Source: Fen-1231 sp035286465
GTDB lineage: Bacteria; Gemmatimonadota; Gemmatimonadetes; Gemmatimonadales; Gemmatimonadaceae
Direction: 5' to 3'
Assembly: GCA_035286465.1 (NCBI GenBank)
Contig: DATEDF010000051.1
Span: 1 to 64,000, forward strand
Length of the DNA stretch: 64,000 bases
Under the pieces are notes generated by a model. It worked only from the letters and a program-made list of their open reading frames with translations, had not been told where the DNA came from and did not search any database. Numbering within the stretch: position 1 is the first letter of the stretch; each line of letters opens with the position of its first letter. The translations under genes were made by a program, and so were the position numbers. Positions 43,379-54,762 of the stretch are shown here, one piece after another.

Positions 43379-43414
43379 CACTTTTCAGCCAAGAGAATGT
43401 CTGGCCGAAAAGTG
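43379..43414. promoter_or_regulatory. Inverted repeat upstream of the large exported protein gene
   Basis: CACTTTTCAGCCA (43379-43391) and TGGCCGAAAAGTG (43402-43414) form a 13-bp arm pair with one mismatch and a 10-base loop, about 63 bases before ATG 43316 on the minus strand. It could be an operator or a leader hairpin. It has no tail of a terminator in either direction. Confidence 0.4.
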
Positions 43415-43516
43415 CCACGCGCAAGGGACCTGCATCACAGATCCGTTCGTGGGCGCTTGGGAATCGGCGTGGCGCGGGCGCGTCGAGCGCCGCGACCGAT
43501 TGCTCAGGCTAGCGGC

Positions 43517-43544
43517 AAGGGCGGCTCCCGGAGGAGCCGCCCTT
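43517..43544 (-). terminator. Terminator of the second large exported protein gene
   Basis: AAGGGCGGCTCC and GGAGCCGCCCTT form a perfect 12-bp stem with a CGGA loop, 17 bases beyond the minus-strand stop at 43,562. Confidence 0.75.
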
Positions 43545-43561
43545 CTTCGCAGGGCCGAGAA

Positions 43562-45916
43562 TCAGGGCCGCTGGACTGAGATGTGGTCGATGACCAAAGC
43601 CGACGGGTAATTGCGATTGCCATAATCCATCACGACGAAAAGAAGCTTGAACGTGCCAGTGGCCGGGATCGTGAATGACGAATGAATGAAACCCGTCGAC
43701 CCGCCTTTCGTACCGACGGTATTGGGGTACTTGAGGGGTCCGAAGGTCACTCCGTCTAGTACTAGAGGGCCCGTGGCAACTCCATCAAAGAACGCCGTGG
43801 GTGGAGTGAGCGTCACACCCAAGCTGATCGCTGGCGGGGGGGGACCACCTAGAGCTGGTACAGCTCGGTCAACTGGGCCGGTCGTGTTTGCGTTCCCGAG
43901 GGTCGCGACGAACCCGTCGCTAGCGTTCAGCAGCTGTACGAACGTGAAGTCCGAGAAGGGGGTAGTGCCGTCGGTCGTCAGGAAGTTGAAATCCAAGCTG
44001 AGCACGTCGCCTGCTGCAGCCGAAAAAGTGGACGACTTGAGCGTTGTTCCCCCTGTTCCGCCGAAGGTCGTGTTGACAACCCCCGGCGTGGCGATGAACG
44101 CGAACTTGGTTCCCTGCGTCGGGCTCAGATTGGGGACTGCTGCCGAGGTGCCGCCCGTACCAGAGAGCGTCCATCCCGCCGGAATGCCGGCTTCAAAACT
44201 CTCGAAGAAGCCCGTTATGGTGATAGTCGCGGTGCTCTCGACCGTGTTGTAGCGCACGTTGCCGTCGCCGCACGTCACGGTCAGCGTGTACACGCCGATG
44301 TTGTGCGGCACGGATCCGCCGCTGTACGAGAGCACGGGCGTGAGGCCTTCCGAGCAGGTGCCGCTCCCGGGGTGGTCCAGGCCGTCGTAGGTCACGGTTT
44401 CGCCGACGGCGGTGGCGACCGGCGTTCTCTTGAGCGCACTCGCGGTGAACGTAACGACTGCCGGGACGAACATGACGCCGGCTGGCGCGTCACCGCCGGC
44501 ACTCGGCCTCGCGCGCACCTTGTTGTTGTTTGTTCCAGGCGTGGGACCCATCGTCCAGCAGACGCGGGCCGTGCCGCTCGCATCCGTCGTCGTGGCTGCC
44601 GTCGAGCCGAACGTACCGCACGTCTGCGAACCCGACGCCTCGGCGGCGATCGTGCCGCCACCCGTCGTGTCGGTCCACGCGACCGGCACGCCCGTCAGAA
44701 CGGTGCCGAGGTTCGTCGTGACCGTAATCTGCGGACGGCACAACGCCTCGACATCTGTGCCCCACGGATACGCGAGCGGCGCGACGCACACATCGCCAGA
44801 CGCGTTGTTGAGGCGCGATCCCTGCGATCCGGGCCTGAGCAGGAAGTTCGGCGCGACGCGCGGCGACTTGGCCGGAGCCTGCGGTTCGAGCTTTCGCGGA
44901 ACGGGCGACTTCTTGAACTCGCCCGCCGTGCCGCCGACGCCGCCCGAGAAGCTCAGCTCCGGATCCACCGGGCCGAAGTCACTGAACTCGCCGGCGGTGC
45001 CGCCGACGCCGCCGGAGAAGAACTCCTCTTGGCGCGCATAGAGCACCTTGGGCATCACGAGACTCGCGAGCGACCGCAGCCAGCGCGGCAACTTGGAGAG
45101 CTGGGCCGTCGAGGTTGGACACTGGAGGAAACTCGCGTCGGCCGTCGGCGCGATCTCGAAGCCGCCGATCGCCTTCTTATGTCCCAGGCGCAGCCGGTTG
45201 CGTACCGCGGTCGTCCACACGATCCCGGGTGCGGGGCAGATGCCCACGATCACGGAATCCGCGGGGCCGGCGCCCGACGCTGAGCCGACCGAGATCGCGA
45301 AGAAGCCGGCGTACTGGTCGAGCTTCGTTCCGAGCGGACCCCTGCCGTCGCCGGGCAAGATGTCGGCGATCGGTATGAACTCGAGAACCGTGGTCTCGGT
45401 GATCGAGCCGGGCGGAAGCTGCGTGCCTGCGTCGTTGTTTTTGCTCTTGACGGTCTGCGTGTCGGTCGCCGACGGCGGGACGACATTCGCGTTGGCCGGG
45501 TCGGTGATACTGATGGCGAGGCCGGCGTAACAGAAGACGTGGTTGATGAGTGACGTGACTTGCGCGGGCGTTCCCGTCGTCTCATTGGCCTTGAACTTCT
45601 TGATGACGAAGTCGGTAATACTGAACGCCAGTGCTTGCGCCGCGGCGTAGTCGTGCTTGTTAATGGCGGCATTGAGTTTGCCGACATCCCCGTGAACCTT
45701 GCCCCTGTCCTTGCCAGGGCGGATCACGGCGTTGATCTCCGCCTCGAGCACGTTTTGAGTAGTGCACGTGCCGGGCACCGGCGCCTCGGTCCTCGAGGGC
45801 CGGAGGATCTGGGGCGTTCGCGGCGAGGTTGGAAGGACGTCGCGCCGCTGGTCCGAACAGGAGAGCGAGAAAAGAACTGCGGCCGCTACGAGGACCGAAA
45901 CGTGGGCTCTGCGCAT
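43562..45916 (-). CDS. Large exported protein, N-terminal paralogue of the 40,137 gene
   Basis: A 784-residue protein with a lipoprotein leader (VLVAAAVLFSLSC). Residues up to about 500 align with the neighbour at 40,137: TSLINHVFCYAGLAISITDP, a RLRLGHKKAIGGFEIAPTAD segment, and two copies of FSGGVGGTAGEF separated by VDPELS. One or two Ig-like domains follow (VTVTTNLGT-, VTCGDGNVRYNTV). The C-terminal 240 residues differ: SFEAGIPAGWTLSGTGGTS begins a jelly-roll-like carbohydrate-binding region common in exported proteins, ending LVIDHISVQRP. Function unknown; the pair suggests surface proteins that share a base and carry different tips. Confidence 0.75.
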   Translation of the reverse strand: MRRAHVSVLVAAAVLFSLSCSDQRRDVLPTSPRTPQILRPSRTEAPVPGTCTTQNVLEAEINAVIRPGKDRGKVHGDVGKLNAAINKHDYAAAQALAFSITDFVIKKFKANETTGTPAQVTSLINHVFCYAGLAISITDPANANVVPPSATDTQTVKSKNNDAGTQLPPGSITETTVLEFIPIADILPGDGRGPLGTKLDQYAGFFAISVGSASGAGPADSVIVGICPAPGIVWTTAVRNRLRLGHKKAIGGFEIAPTADASFLQCPTSTAQLSKLPRWLRSLASLVMPKVLYARQEEFFSGGVGGTAGEFSDFGPVDPELSFSGGVGGTAGEFKKSPVPRKLEPQAPAKSPRVAPNFLLRPGSQGSRLNNASGDVCVAPLAYPWGTDVEALCRPQITVTTNLGTVLTGVPVAWTDTTGGGTIAAEASGSQTCGTFGSTAATTTDASGTARVCWTMGPTPGTNNNKVRARPSAGGDAPAGVMFVPAVVTFTASALKRTPVATAVGETVTYDGLDHPGSGTCSEGLTPVLSYSGGSVPHNIGVYTLTVTCGDGNVRYNTVESTATITITGFFESFEAGIPAGWTLSGTGGTSAAVPNLSPTQGTKFAFIATPGVVNTTFGGTGGTTLKSSTFSAAAGDVLSLDFNFLTTDGTTPFSDFTFVQLLNASDGFVATLGNANTTGPVDRAVPALGGPPPPAISLGVTLTPPTAFFDGVATGPLVLDGVTFGPLKYPNTVGTKGGSTGFIHSSFTIPATGTFKLLFVVMDYGNRNYPSALVIDHISVQRP

Positions 45917-46011
45917 GACTCGGCTCTCCAGAACTGCGGGGGACCGCCGGCGGAGGAGCGTGGAGGAACGCCACCCCTCTCATCCGGGCGCGCTTAAGAC
46001 GGAAGCGGCAG

Positions 46012-46017
46012 AATGTA
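46012..46017 (-). promoter_or_regulatory. Candidate -10 (TACATT, minus strand)
   Basis: GGTTACATTCTG reads on the minus strand about 95 bases before the ATG at 45,916, in the gap behind the kinase gene. Same core as the -10 candidates at 1,256 and 7,183. Confidence 0.3.
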
Positions 46018-46054
46018 ACCGTTGCGCCGATTTCCGCCAGTGTCGCGCTTTAGT

Positions 46055-48739
<2,685 letters not shown>

Positions 48740-48819
48740 CAGGGGGGTCGAGGGGTGGCGGACCGTGTGCTGACAAATAGAGCGTTGCCGATGGGAAACG
48801 ACAACTGCGAGTGGACAGC

Positions 48820-48882
48820 GGTCAGCCGTCAGTTCTCGACTGTCAGCTGCTGACGGCTGATGACTGACGGCTGACGGCTGTA
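48820..48882. repeat. Short intergenic repeats of TCAGCCGTCAG / CTGACGGCTGA
   Basis: The divergent gap between the kinase and etfB carries GTCAGCCGTCAG (48821-48832) and, reversed, CTGACGGCTGA (48849-48859, reading CTGCTGACGGCTGA), with GACTGACGGCTGACGGCTG after it. The units can pair into hairpins. Such low-complexity repeats are frequent between genes in related genomes; function unknown. Confidence 0.6.
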
Positions 48883-48912
48883 GACTCGCTTTTGCGGTAC
48901 TGGTGCGCGCGC

Positions 48913-48920
48913 TAGCTTAC
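48913..48920 (+). promoter_or_regulatory. Candidate -10 (TAGCTTAC) of etfBA
   Basis: TAGCTT at 48913-48918 ends seven bases before the GTG start of etfB. A transcript starting at the usual distance would begin at or next to the start codon, that is, be leaderless. A TTTG lies 18 bases upstream (48,891-48,894). Confidence 0.45.
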
Positions 48921-48925
48921 CCCCC

Positions 48926-49678
48926 GTGAAGATCGCCGTCTGCGTCAAGCGCGTCCCCGATCAGGACGTCCGCTTCAAGATCGCCCCGGGCGGCACGGCC
49001 GTGGACGAGACCGGCCTCAAGTACGACCTCTCGGATTTCGACGGCTTCGCCGTCGAGGTCGCGGTCCAGATCACCGAGAAGCAGGGCGCCGGCGAGGTCA
49101 CCGTGATCTCGCTGGGCGGCGACGTCGTGCAGGAGTCGTTGCGCAAGGCGCTCTCGATCGGCGCCCATCGCGCGGTGCAGCTCAAGCACGACGCGCCCGT
49201 CCACGATGGGCACGCGATCGCGACGGCGCTGGCCGCTGAGTTGAAAGGGGGCGCGTTCGACATCGTGATGTTCGGCCGGATGGCGGTGGACACGCAGAAC
49301 CGCTCGGTGGGCGTGCTCGCCGCCGAGTTGCTCGGGCTCCCGGTGATCTCGGCGATCTCGAAGCTCGATGTGGCCGACGGTGTGGTGAAGGCGCGGCGCG
49401 AGCTGGAGGGGGCGTACGAGCTGATCGAGTGCCCGCTCCCGGCGGTCGTGACGATTGACGAGGGGATCGCGCGGCCGCGTTATCCCTCGCTCAAGGGGAT
49501 CATGGCGGCGAAGAAGAAGCCGCTCGAGGTTCGGCCGGCGCAGCTTGGCGAGCAGCGCTACGTGCTGGAGAGGCTCGAGCTGCCGCCCGAGCGTTCGGGC
49601 GGGCGCATCATCGGCGAGGGGCCGGACGCGGTGCCCGAGCTGGTGCGCCTATTAAAGGAAGAGGCGAAGGTACTCTGA
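48926..49678 (+). CDS. etfB: Electron transfer flavoprotein, beta subunit
   Basis: A 250-residue ETF beta subunit. KIAVCVKRVPDQDVRFK opens the AMP-binding fold; FDIVMFGRMAVDTQNRSVGV and LPAVVTIDEGIARPRYPSLK are typical of the family, and IMAAKKKPLEV is the docking region for acyl-CoA dehydrogenases. ETF takes electrons from such dehydrogenases. GTG start; no Shine-Dalgarno is apparent, consistent with a leaderless message. The stop overlaps etfA (TGATG). Confidence 0.93.
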   Translation: MKIAVCVKRVPDQDVRFKIAPGGTAVDETGLKYDLSDFDGFAVEVAVQITEKQGAGEVTVISLGGDVVQESLRKALSIGAHRAVQLKHDAPVHDGHAIATALAAELKGGAFDIVMFGRMAVDTQNRSVGVLAAELLGLPVISAISKLDVADGVVKARRELEGAYELIECPLPAVVTIDEGIARPRYPSLKGIMAAKKKPLEVRPAQLGEQRYVLERLELPPERSGGRIIGEGPDAVPELVRLLKEEAKVL

Positions 49679-50673
49679 TGGCCGGGGAACAGAACGTTTT
49701 CGCCTTCGTCGAGACGCGGCTCGGGGGGATGCGGCGTGTGGCGCTCGAGACCGTGACCGCGGCGCGGCGCGTGGCCGACGGCACGGGTGGCGCGGTGCAC
49801 GCGATGCTCGCGGGCGCGCCCGGCGTCGGCGGCTTGGCGCCCCGATGCGGCGTGTGCGGCGCCGACGTCGTGCTCGTGCTGGAGCACGCGGGCTTCACGA
49901 ACTACAATCCCGAGGCGCTCGCCGCGACGATCGCCGCGCGCTTGCAGGGCGGGGGCTACCGGGCCGCGTTCTTCTGCGCCAGCGCGCAGGGGCACGATTT
50001 GGTCGCGCGCGTGGCGGCGAAGCTCGGACTTCCGTACGCGTCCGACGTGATCGAGTTCACGGTGGCCGCGGACGACGTGCGGGTGAAGCACCCCGGCTAC
50101 ACGAACAAGGTGATCCACGCGCTCGCGCTGAAGGCCGTGCCGGCGCTCGTCTCGCTCCGCGCGGGCGCGGTGCTCCCGGTGGAGAATGGTCGGCCCGGCG
50201 TGGTGGAGGCGATCGCGCCGGCCATTGATCCGGCCACGGTGCGCGTGAAGGTGACGCACACGGAGCCGGCCGCGGGCGGCAAGCTCGACCTGGGTGATGC
50301 GCCGGTGATCGTCTCGGGCGGGCGCGGGCTCAAGGAGGCGGCGAACTTCAAGCTGGTGGAGGATCTCGCGGCGGCATTCGGGAACGCCGCGGTGGGGGCA
50401 ACGCGCGCGGTGACGGACGACGGCTGGCGTCCGCACTCGGATCAGATCGGCCAGACCGGGCGACTCGTGTCGCCCGACCTGTATATCGCGTGCGGGATCT
50501 CCGGCGCGATCCAGCACCTGGCGGGGATGCGCACGTCGAAGACGATCGTCGCGATCAACAAGGACAAGGACGCGCCGATCTTCCAGGTGGCCGACTACGG
50601 CATCGTGGGCGACGTGCTGCAGGTGTTGCCGGTGCTCACGGCGGCCGTTCGCGAAGCGAAGAAGGGCGGGTGA
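49678..50673 (+). CDS. etfA: Electron transfer flavoprotein, alpha subunit
   Basis: A 331-residue ETF alpha subunit. The C-terminal FAD-binding part has VSGGRGLKEAANFKLVEDLA, VGATRAVTDDGWRPHSDQIG, QTGRLVSPDLYIACGISGAI and INKDKDAPIFQVADYGIVGD, the canonical family signature. Forms a heterodimer with EtfB. Directly followed, after 22 bases, by the quinone oxidoreductase that would accept its electrons. Confidence 0.95.
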   Translation: MAGEQNVFAFVETRLGGMRRVALETVTAARRVADGTGGAVHAMLAGAPGVGGLAPRCGVCGADVVLVLEHAGFTNYNPEALAATIAARLQGGGYRAAFFCASAQGHDLVARVAAKLGLPYASDVIEFTVAADDVRVKHPGYTNKVIHALALKAVPALVSLRAGAVLPVENGRPGVVEAIAPAIDPATVRVKVTHTEPAAGGKLDLGDAPVIVSGGRGLKEAANFKLVEDLAAAFGNAAVGATRAVTDDGWRPHSDQIGQTGRLVSPDLYIACGISGAIQHLAGMRTSKTIVAINKDKDAPIFQVADYGIVGDVLQVLPVLTAAVREAKKGG

Positions 50674-50695
50674 CCATCACACGCTGAGGGCGCCG

Positions 50696-52771
50696 ATGAC
50701 GACAGGGCACCTCCTCTTCACGATCGTCTTCGTTCTCGCGCTGGGGTTCTTCGCGTACAGTGTCCAGCGGCTGGTCGCGTACCTGCGCCTGGGCCGGCTC
50801 GACGATCCGCGCTGGGACCACCTCGGAGAGCGCTTCTCGAACTTCGTCCGGATCGGGCTCTTCCAGCGGAAGATCTTCCGCGACTCGCTCGCGGGCCCGA
50901 TGCACGCGGCGATCTTCTGGGGGTTCTGCGTGCTGACCGTGGGGACGGTCGAGACGTTCGGCGAGGGGATGATCCCGGGGTTCAGCTTCGCGCGCTTCGT
51001 GCCGCGGCCCGTGTACGCGTTTTTCGCGCTGAACCAGGACCTGTGGGGGCTGATCGTGCTCGCCGCGGTGGCGTTCGCGCTCTGGCGACGACTCGTGCGG
51101 CGGGTGCCGCGTCTTCGCGGCGCCGAGACGCACCCGAACGATCCGCTGCTCATCCTCTCGTGGATCGGCGCGCTGATGGTCACGATGTACTTCGCGGGCG
51201 CGTTCGATCTCGTCGTGCGTCCGGCGTCGGTGACGGCGGCGCGGCCTTTGACGCTGCTCCTTTCGCAGCTTCTTTCCGGCGTGGGCGCCGGGGCGGCCGA
51301 GCTGTGGTACGTGGCGCTCTGGTGGCTGCACGTACTGTTGGTGCTCGGGTTCCTGAACTACCTGCCGTACTCGAAGCACCTGCACGTGGTGGTGTCGCTG
51401 CCGAACGTGTTCCTCTCGAACACGTCGGGCCCGGGCGTGGTGGGCGCGATGCGGCCGCTGGACCTCGACGCGGAGACGGACGTGTTCGGCGCGAAGGATG
51501 TGGAGCAGCTCTCGTGGAAGTCGCTGCTCGACGGCTTCGCGTGCACCGAGTGCGGGCGCTGCACCGCTGTGTGTCCGGCGAACATCACGGGGAAGCCGCT
51601 CAGTCCGCGGAAGATCATGATCAACGTGCGGGATCGGCTGGAGGCGAAGGCGCCGCTTCTGCTGGCTGGTGCAGGAGGCGCGGGCGGCGCGGCGGGTCCG
51701 GCCGGTGGCGCGGCCGGTGGCGCACCGGCGGTGAGCGGTGCCCTCCTCGACGACTACATCACCGAAGACGAGTTGTGGGCGTGCACGACCTGCCGCGCAT
51801 GCGTCGAGGAGTGTCCGGTCTCGATTGACCAGCTCTCGGTGATCCTGGAGCTGCGGCGCAATCTGGTGCTGGGCGAGTCGCGATTCCCGGCCGAGGTGAT
51901 GCCCGCTTTTGAATCAATGGAGCAGCGCGGCTCGCCGTGGGCGTTCGATCCGGGCGATCGCGCGAAGTGGGCGGCGGGTCTCTCGATTCCGACCTTGGCG
52001 GAGATGGTCGCGCGCGGCGAGCGGCCGGAGGTGCTCTACTGGGTCGGCTGCATGGGCTCGTTCGACGACCGGGCGAAGAAGGTGACCGTCGCGTTCGCGA
52101 AGATTCTCCAGGCGGCGGGCGTGCGCTTCGCGATTCTGGGGCAGGAGGAGAAGTGCAACGGCGATCCCGCGCGCCGGATGGGGAACGAGTATCTGTATCA
52201 GATGCTGGCGAAGGAGAACGTCGCGACACTCGATCGGTACGGCGTGAAGACGATCGTGACGGCCTGTCCGCACTGTTTCCATCAGTTGGGGAACGAGTAT
52301 CCGCAGTTCGGCGGGAACTACGACGTGGTGCATCACTCGACGTACGTCGCGTCGCTGCTCGCGGCGGGGCGCGTGCCGATGCGCAAGGGCGTGCACGGCG
52401 CCGAGCGGACGTTCACGTATCACGACTCCTGTTATCTCGGCCGGTACAACGGCGTCTACGACGCGCCGCGCGACGCGTTGCGGCGGGCGTTGCCGGTGGT
52501 GTCGCTCGTGGAGATGCCGCGCTCGCGCGACCGGGGGTTGTGCTGTGGCGCCGGTGGCGGGCGGATGTTCATGGAGGAGCGGGTGGGGAAGCGGATCAAC
52601 GCCGAGCGGGCGGAGGAGGCGTTGGCGACCGGGGCGAACGCGATCGCGGTGGCGTGCCCGTTCTGCATGACGATGATGGCGGACAGCGTGAAGGCGCGTG
52701 AGGCCCAGGTCGAGGTGTTGGACGTGGCGGAGGTGGTGGCGGAGCGGCTGGCGGTGGGGCGGGGCGGGTAG
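50696..52771 (+). CDS. Membrane ETF:(mena)quinone oxidoreductase / heterodisulfide reductase-like Fe-S protein
   Basis: A 691-residue protein. The N-terminal 240 residues hold about five membrane helices, a NarI-like quinone/heme module. Two 4Fe-4S motifs follow: CTECGRCTAVCP and CTTCRACVEECP, separated by a Gly/Ala-rich linker. Two CCG-type regions close the protein: VGCMGSFDD...EEKCNGDPARR...ACPHCFHQLG and HDSCYLGR...LCCGAGGGRMF. This is the architecture of EMO/EtfD, which passes electrons from ETF to the quinone pool. Its place after etfBA supports the role. Confidence 0.88.
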   Translation: MTTGHLLFTIVFVLALGFFAYSVQRLVAYLRLGRLDDPRWDHLGERFSNFVRIGLFQRKIFRDSLAGPMHAAIFWGFCVLTVGTVETFGEGMIPGFSFARFVPRPVYAFFALNQDLWGLIVLAAVAFALWRRLVRRVPRLRGAETHPNDPLLILSWIGALMVTMYFAGAFDLVVRPASVTAARPLTLLLSQLLSGVGAGAAELWYVALWWLHVLLVLGFLNYLPYSKHLHVVVSLPNVFLSNTSGPGVVGAMRPLDLDAETDVFGAKDVEQLSWKSLLDGFACTECGRCTAVCPANITGKPLSPRKIMINVRDRLEAKAPLLLAGAGGAGGAAGPAGGAAGGAPAVSGALLDDYITEDELWACTTCRACVEECPVSIDQLSVILELRRNLVLGESRFPAEVMPAFESMEQRGSPWAFDPGDRAKWAAGLSIPTLAEMVARGERPEVLYWVGCMGSFDDRAKKVTVAFAKILQAAGVRFAILGQEEKCNGDPARRMGNEYLYQMLAKENVATLDRYGVKTIVTACPHCFHQLGNEYPQFGGNYDVVHHSTYVASLLAAGRVPMRKGVHGAERTFTYHDSCYLGRYNGVYDAPRDALRRALPVVSLVEMPRSRDRGLCCGAGGGRMFMEERVGKRINAERAEEALATGANAIAVACPFCMTMMADSVKAREAQVEVLDVAEVVAERLAVGRGG

Positions 52772-52935
52772 GCCTGCACTCGGCCGGCGCACGGCCGGCG
52801 GCCGGCGGCTGCCCCGCGGACGCTCTGCCGGCCTCGGTCCGGCCCGTTCGTCGCTGGCGCGCCGTCGCAATGGAATGATGCGCGCCGCGTGCGCATGATG
52901 ACGCATTCGCGGTGTGACGTGCCGATGATTCCGGG

Positions 52936-53538
52936 GTGGCCGACGATCCGGATCCGCGTCCCAAGCTCTCACGCAACGAGGGCCCGTACTGCCTGATCGC
53001 GATGGTGCGTCGGCGCGCGCGGCTGCGCCGGCTGAGCCCGCGCACGGAGGAGGCGTACGTGGCGTGGATCAAGCGCTACTTGCGCTTCCACGGGCTCAAG
53101 CATCCGCAGTTGCTCGCCGAGAAGGAGGTGACCTCGTACCTGACGCATCTCGCGGTGAAGCGCAGCGTGAGTGCTTCGACGCAGAATCAGGCGCTTTCGC
53201 TGCGCGTGAAGGACCTGGATCTCGAGCGGGCCGTGGTGACCATTCGTCGCGGCAAGGGCGACAAGGATCGGGCGACGGGCGAGCGCCGGCGCCATCATCT
53301 GCACGAAACTGTGGTGCAGCGCGCGGTGACCGACGCGGCGCGCCGCACCGGCATCGCGAAGCGGGTGACCAGTCTCGCGCTCCGGCACTCCTTCGCCACG
53401 CACCTGCTGAAGGACGGCTACGACATCCGGACGATCCAGGAGTTGATGGGCCATCGAGACGTGCGGACGACGATGGTCTACCTGCACGTGCTGAATCGTG
53501 GCGGGCGGCCGGTGAACAGTCCCGCGGTCGGCTGGTAG
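52936..53538 (+). pseudogene. Internally deleted integron integrase (IntI-type tyrosine recombinase)
   Basis: A 200-residue frame, against about 320-340 for normal IntI. The N-terminal core-binding domain is intact (LSPRTEEAYVAWIKRYLRFH, SASTQNQALS). The sequence then jumps to LRVKDLDLERAVVTIRRGKG and again from GKGDKDR to ERRRHHLHETVVQ, so two in-frame deletions removed the segment with the first catalytic Arg and the IntI-specific insert. Arg150 (LRHSFATHLL), His173 (GHRDV) and Tyr182 (VYLHVLNRGG) remain, but the HxxR His is Leu. It is very unlikely to recombine DNA. GTG 52936 is the likely start; the frame itself is unbroken. Confidence 0.8.
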
Positions 53539-53559
53539 GCGAGGTAACCGACCGGGAGT

Positions 53560-53580
53560 GGTATGACATACTGTCATACC
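53560..53580 (+). promoter_or_regulatory. Operator of the RHH/MazF module
   Basis: GGTATGACA (53560-53568) and TGTCATACC (53572-53580) form a perfect 9-bp inverted repeat with a TAC spacer, ending 10 bases before the antitoxin ATG. TATGACAT within it may serve as a -10. Typical place for antitoxin autorepression. Confidence 0.65.
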
Positions 53581-53590
53581 GGAGAGTGTC

Positions 53591-53833
53591 ATGGCGAAGA
53601 CGAAGGTCGCGGTGAGGGTGGACTCGGCGGTCCCGACCGAGGTGGATGTGCTCGTCCGCGACGGGCGGTTTCCGAATCGCAGTCAGGCGATTGAGTCGGC
53701 TGTCGAGGCGCAACTTGAGCGTCTGCGTCGGACCCGGCTTGCCGAAGCGTGTCGCGCGCTCGATCAAGCCGAGGAGCGTGCGTTCGCCGAAGAAGGGCTG
53801 TCGGCCGGCGTGGCGGAGTGGTCGGAGTACTGA
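53591..53833 (+). CDS. Ribbon-helix-helix antitoxin (MazE-like)
   Basis: An 80-residue protein. KVAVRVDSAVPTEVDVLV is the ribbon and first helix, and PNRSQAIESAVEAQLERLRR the second helix of a CopG/MazE-type ribbon-helix-helix domain. The acidic tail (AEERAFAEEGLSAGVAEWSEY) would occupy the toxin. The stop codon is directly followed by the GTG of the MazF gene. It is the first cargo unit after the integrase remnant. Confidence 0.82.
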   Translation: MAKTKVAVRVDSAVPTEVDVLVRDGRFPNRSQAIESAVEAQLERLRRTRLAEACRALDQAEERAFAEEGLSAGVAEWSEY

Positions 53834-54172
53834 GTGGCCCGCATTCGGCGGGGGGAGGTTCGGTGGGCCGACCTGAGCCCGACTCGCAGCCACGAGCGGG
53901 CCGGGCGGCGTCCGGTGCTGATCCTGAGCCAGGACGTGTTTAACGCGAACTCCGGGACGGTGATCGCGGCGGCGCTCACGAGCCGGGAGCCGCGCGCCGG
54001 CTTCCCGCTGGCGTTGGAGCTGGAGGCGGCCGGCTTGGCGCAGCGGTCGTGGGTGAAGATCAGTCAGATCCGGACGTTGGCGGTCGAGCGCATCGGGAGG
54101 CGGGTTGGCGAGGCGGCCTCTGAGGAACTGGCGCGGGTGGTCGAGGGGCTGCTCGAGATCATTGGCCCGTGA
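53834..54172 (+). CDS. mazF: MazF/PemK-family endoribonuclease toxin
   Basis: A 112-residue toxin. IRRGEVRWADLSPTRSHE and RAGRRPVLILSQDVFN are the classic MazF start; the later AQRSWVKISQIRTLAVERIG carries the Ser/Thr-Gln-Ile-Arg motif. MazF cuts mRNA at short sequence motifs. GTG start next to the antitoxin stop. No convincing attC site follows at once; see 54,173-54,543. Confidence 0.88.
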   Translation: MARIRRGEVRWADLSPTRSHERAGRRPVLILSQDVFNANSGTVIAAALTSREPRAGFPLALELEAAGLAQRSWVKISQIRTLAVERIGRRVGEAASEELARVVEGLLEIIGP

Positions 54173-54543
54173 GGTCGGGCTGGCCGGCGCGGGCGCGCGC
54201 GTCGCTGACCGTGTTTGGGGGCGTTCGTGCGGCCTCATCGGCTCGTGGTCGGCGGGGCCTTGGACACCTCCACGAGATGCTCCGGCCGAGTTGTCACGAC
54301 ACGCGTGCTTATGCAGCGGCCGCTCACCGCATAACTCCAAACGCACGCGTGGCTGGATCTCTTCGGAGCGGTTGCTCTGGAGGCGCTTGCGCCGCATACT
54401 CGAATGCGGGCGCTGGGTGAAAAGCAGCGAGCGCTCGCAAGGGTTGCTTCCGCTTCGCGAGATATCGTGACTGGATAATTGCAAGTTAGGGCTCCAGCCG
54501 ACCTGCCGTTGCGAACTCCGAGAAGAGGCGCCAGACTACTGCC
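54173..54543 (+). other. 371-bp stretch without a gene; possible degraded attC-like sequence
   Basis: No credible reading frame. At 54,329-54,418, GCATAAC is followed by a 75-bp GC-rich stretch and ends with GAATGCGGGC and GCTGGGT, which has the outline of an attC site with damaged core sites. A second GTTAGGG box at 54,485-54,491 lies 53 bases before the next gene and could be the core of a lost site. Both are weak. Confidence 0.3.
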
Positions 54544-54762
54544 ATGGCCTCTGTGACGATTCCCGTCGATGCGCTGTCCGCCGAGGAGCGCATTGAACTG
54601 ATGGGCCGCTTGTGGGATAGTCTCGACCCCACTGCTGCCGCGCCACTTTCACCGGCCCTCGCCGCCGAGCTCGACCGCCGCGAGGCGGAGGCGGACGGCG
54701 ATCCGGCCGCGGGCAGTTCGTGGACCGAGTTGCGGGACGAGCTCCGCGGCAAGCTTCCGTAA
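54544..54762 (+). CDS. Addiction-module antitoxin (Unstab_antitox family)
   Basis: A 72-residue protein with the pattern of PF09720 addiction-module proteins: VDALSAEERIELMGRLWDSL and then ELDRREAEADGDPAAGSSW and ELRDELRGKL. It is followed without a gap by a ParE-like toxin gene. In this family the protein neutralises the adjacent RelE/ParE toxin. Confidence 0.87.
   Translation: MASVTIPVDALSAEERIELMGRLWDSLDPTAAAPLSPALAAELDRREAEADGDPAAGSSWTELRDELRGKLP

Noticed and set aside
54105..54470. Small frames between mazF and the addiction-module gene
   Set aside because: They cross the mazF end and repeat-like sequence in several frames; no conserved motif.
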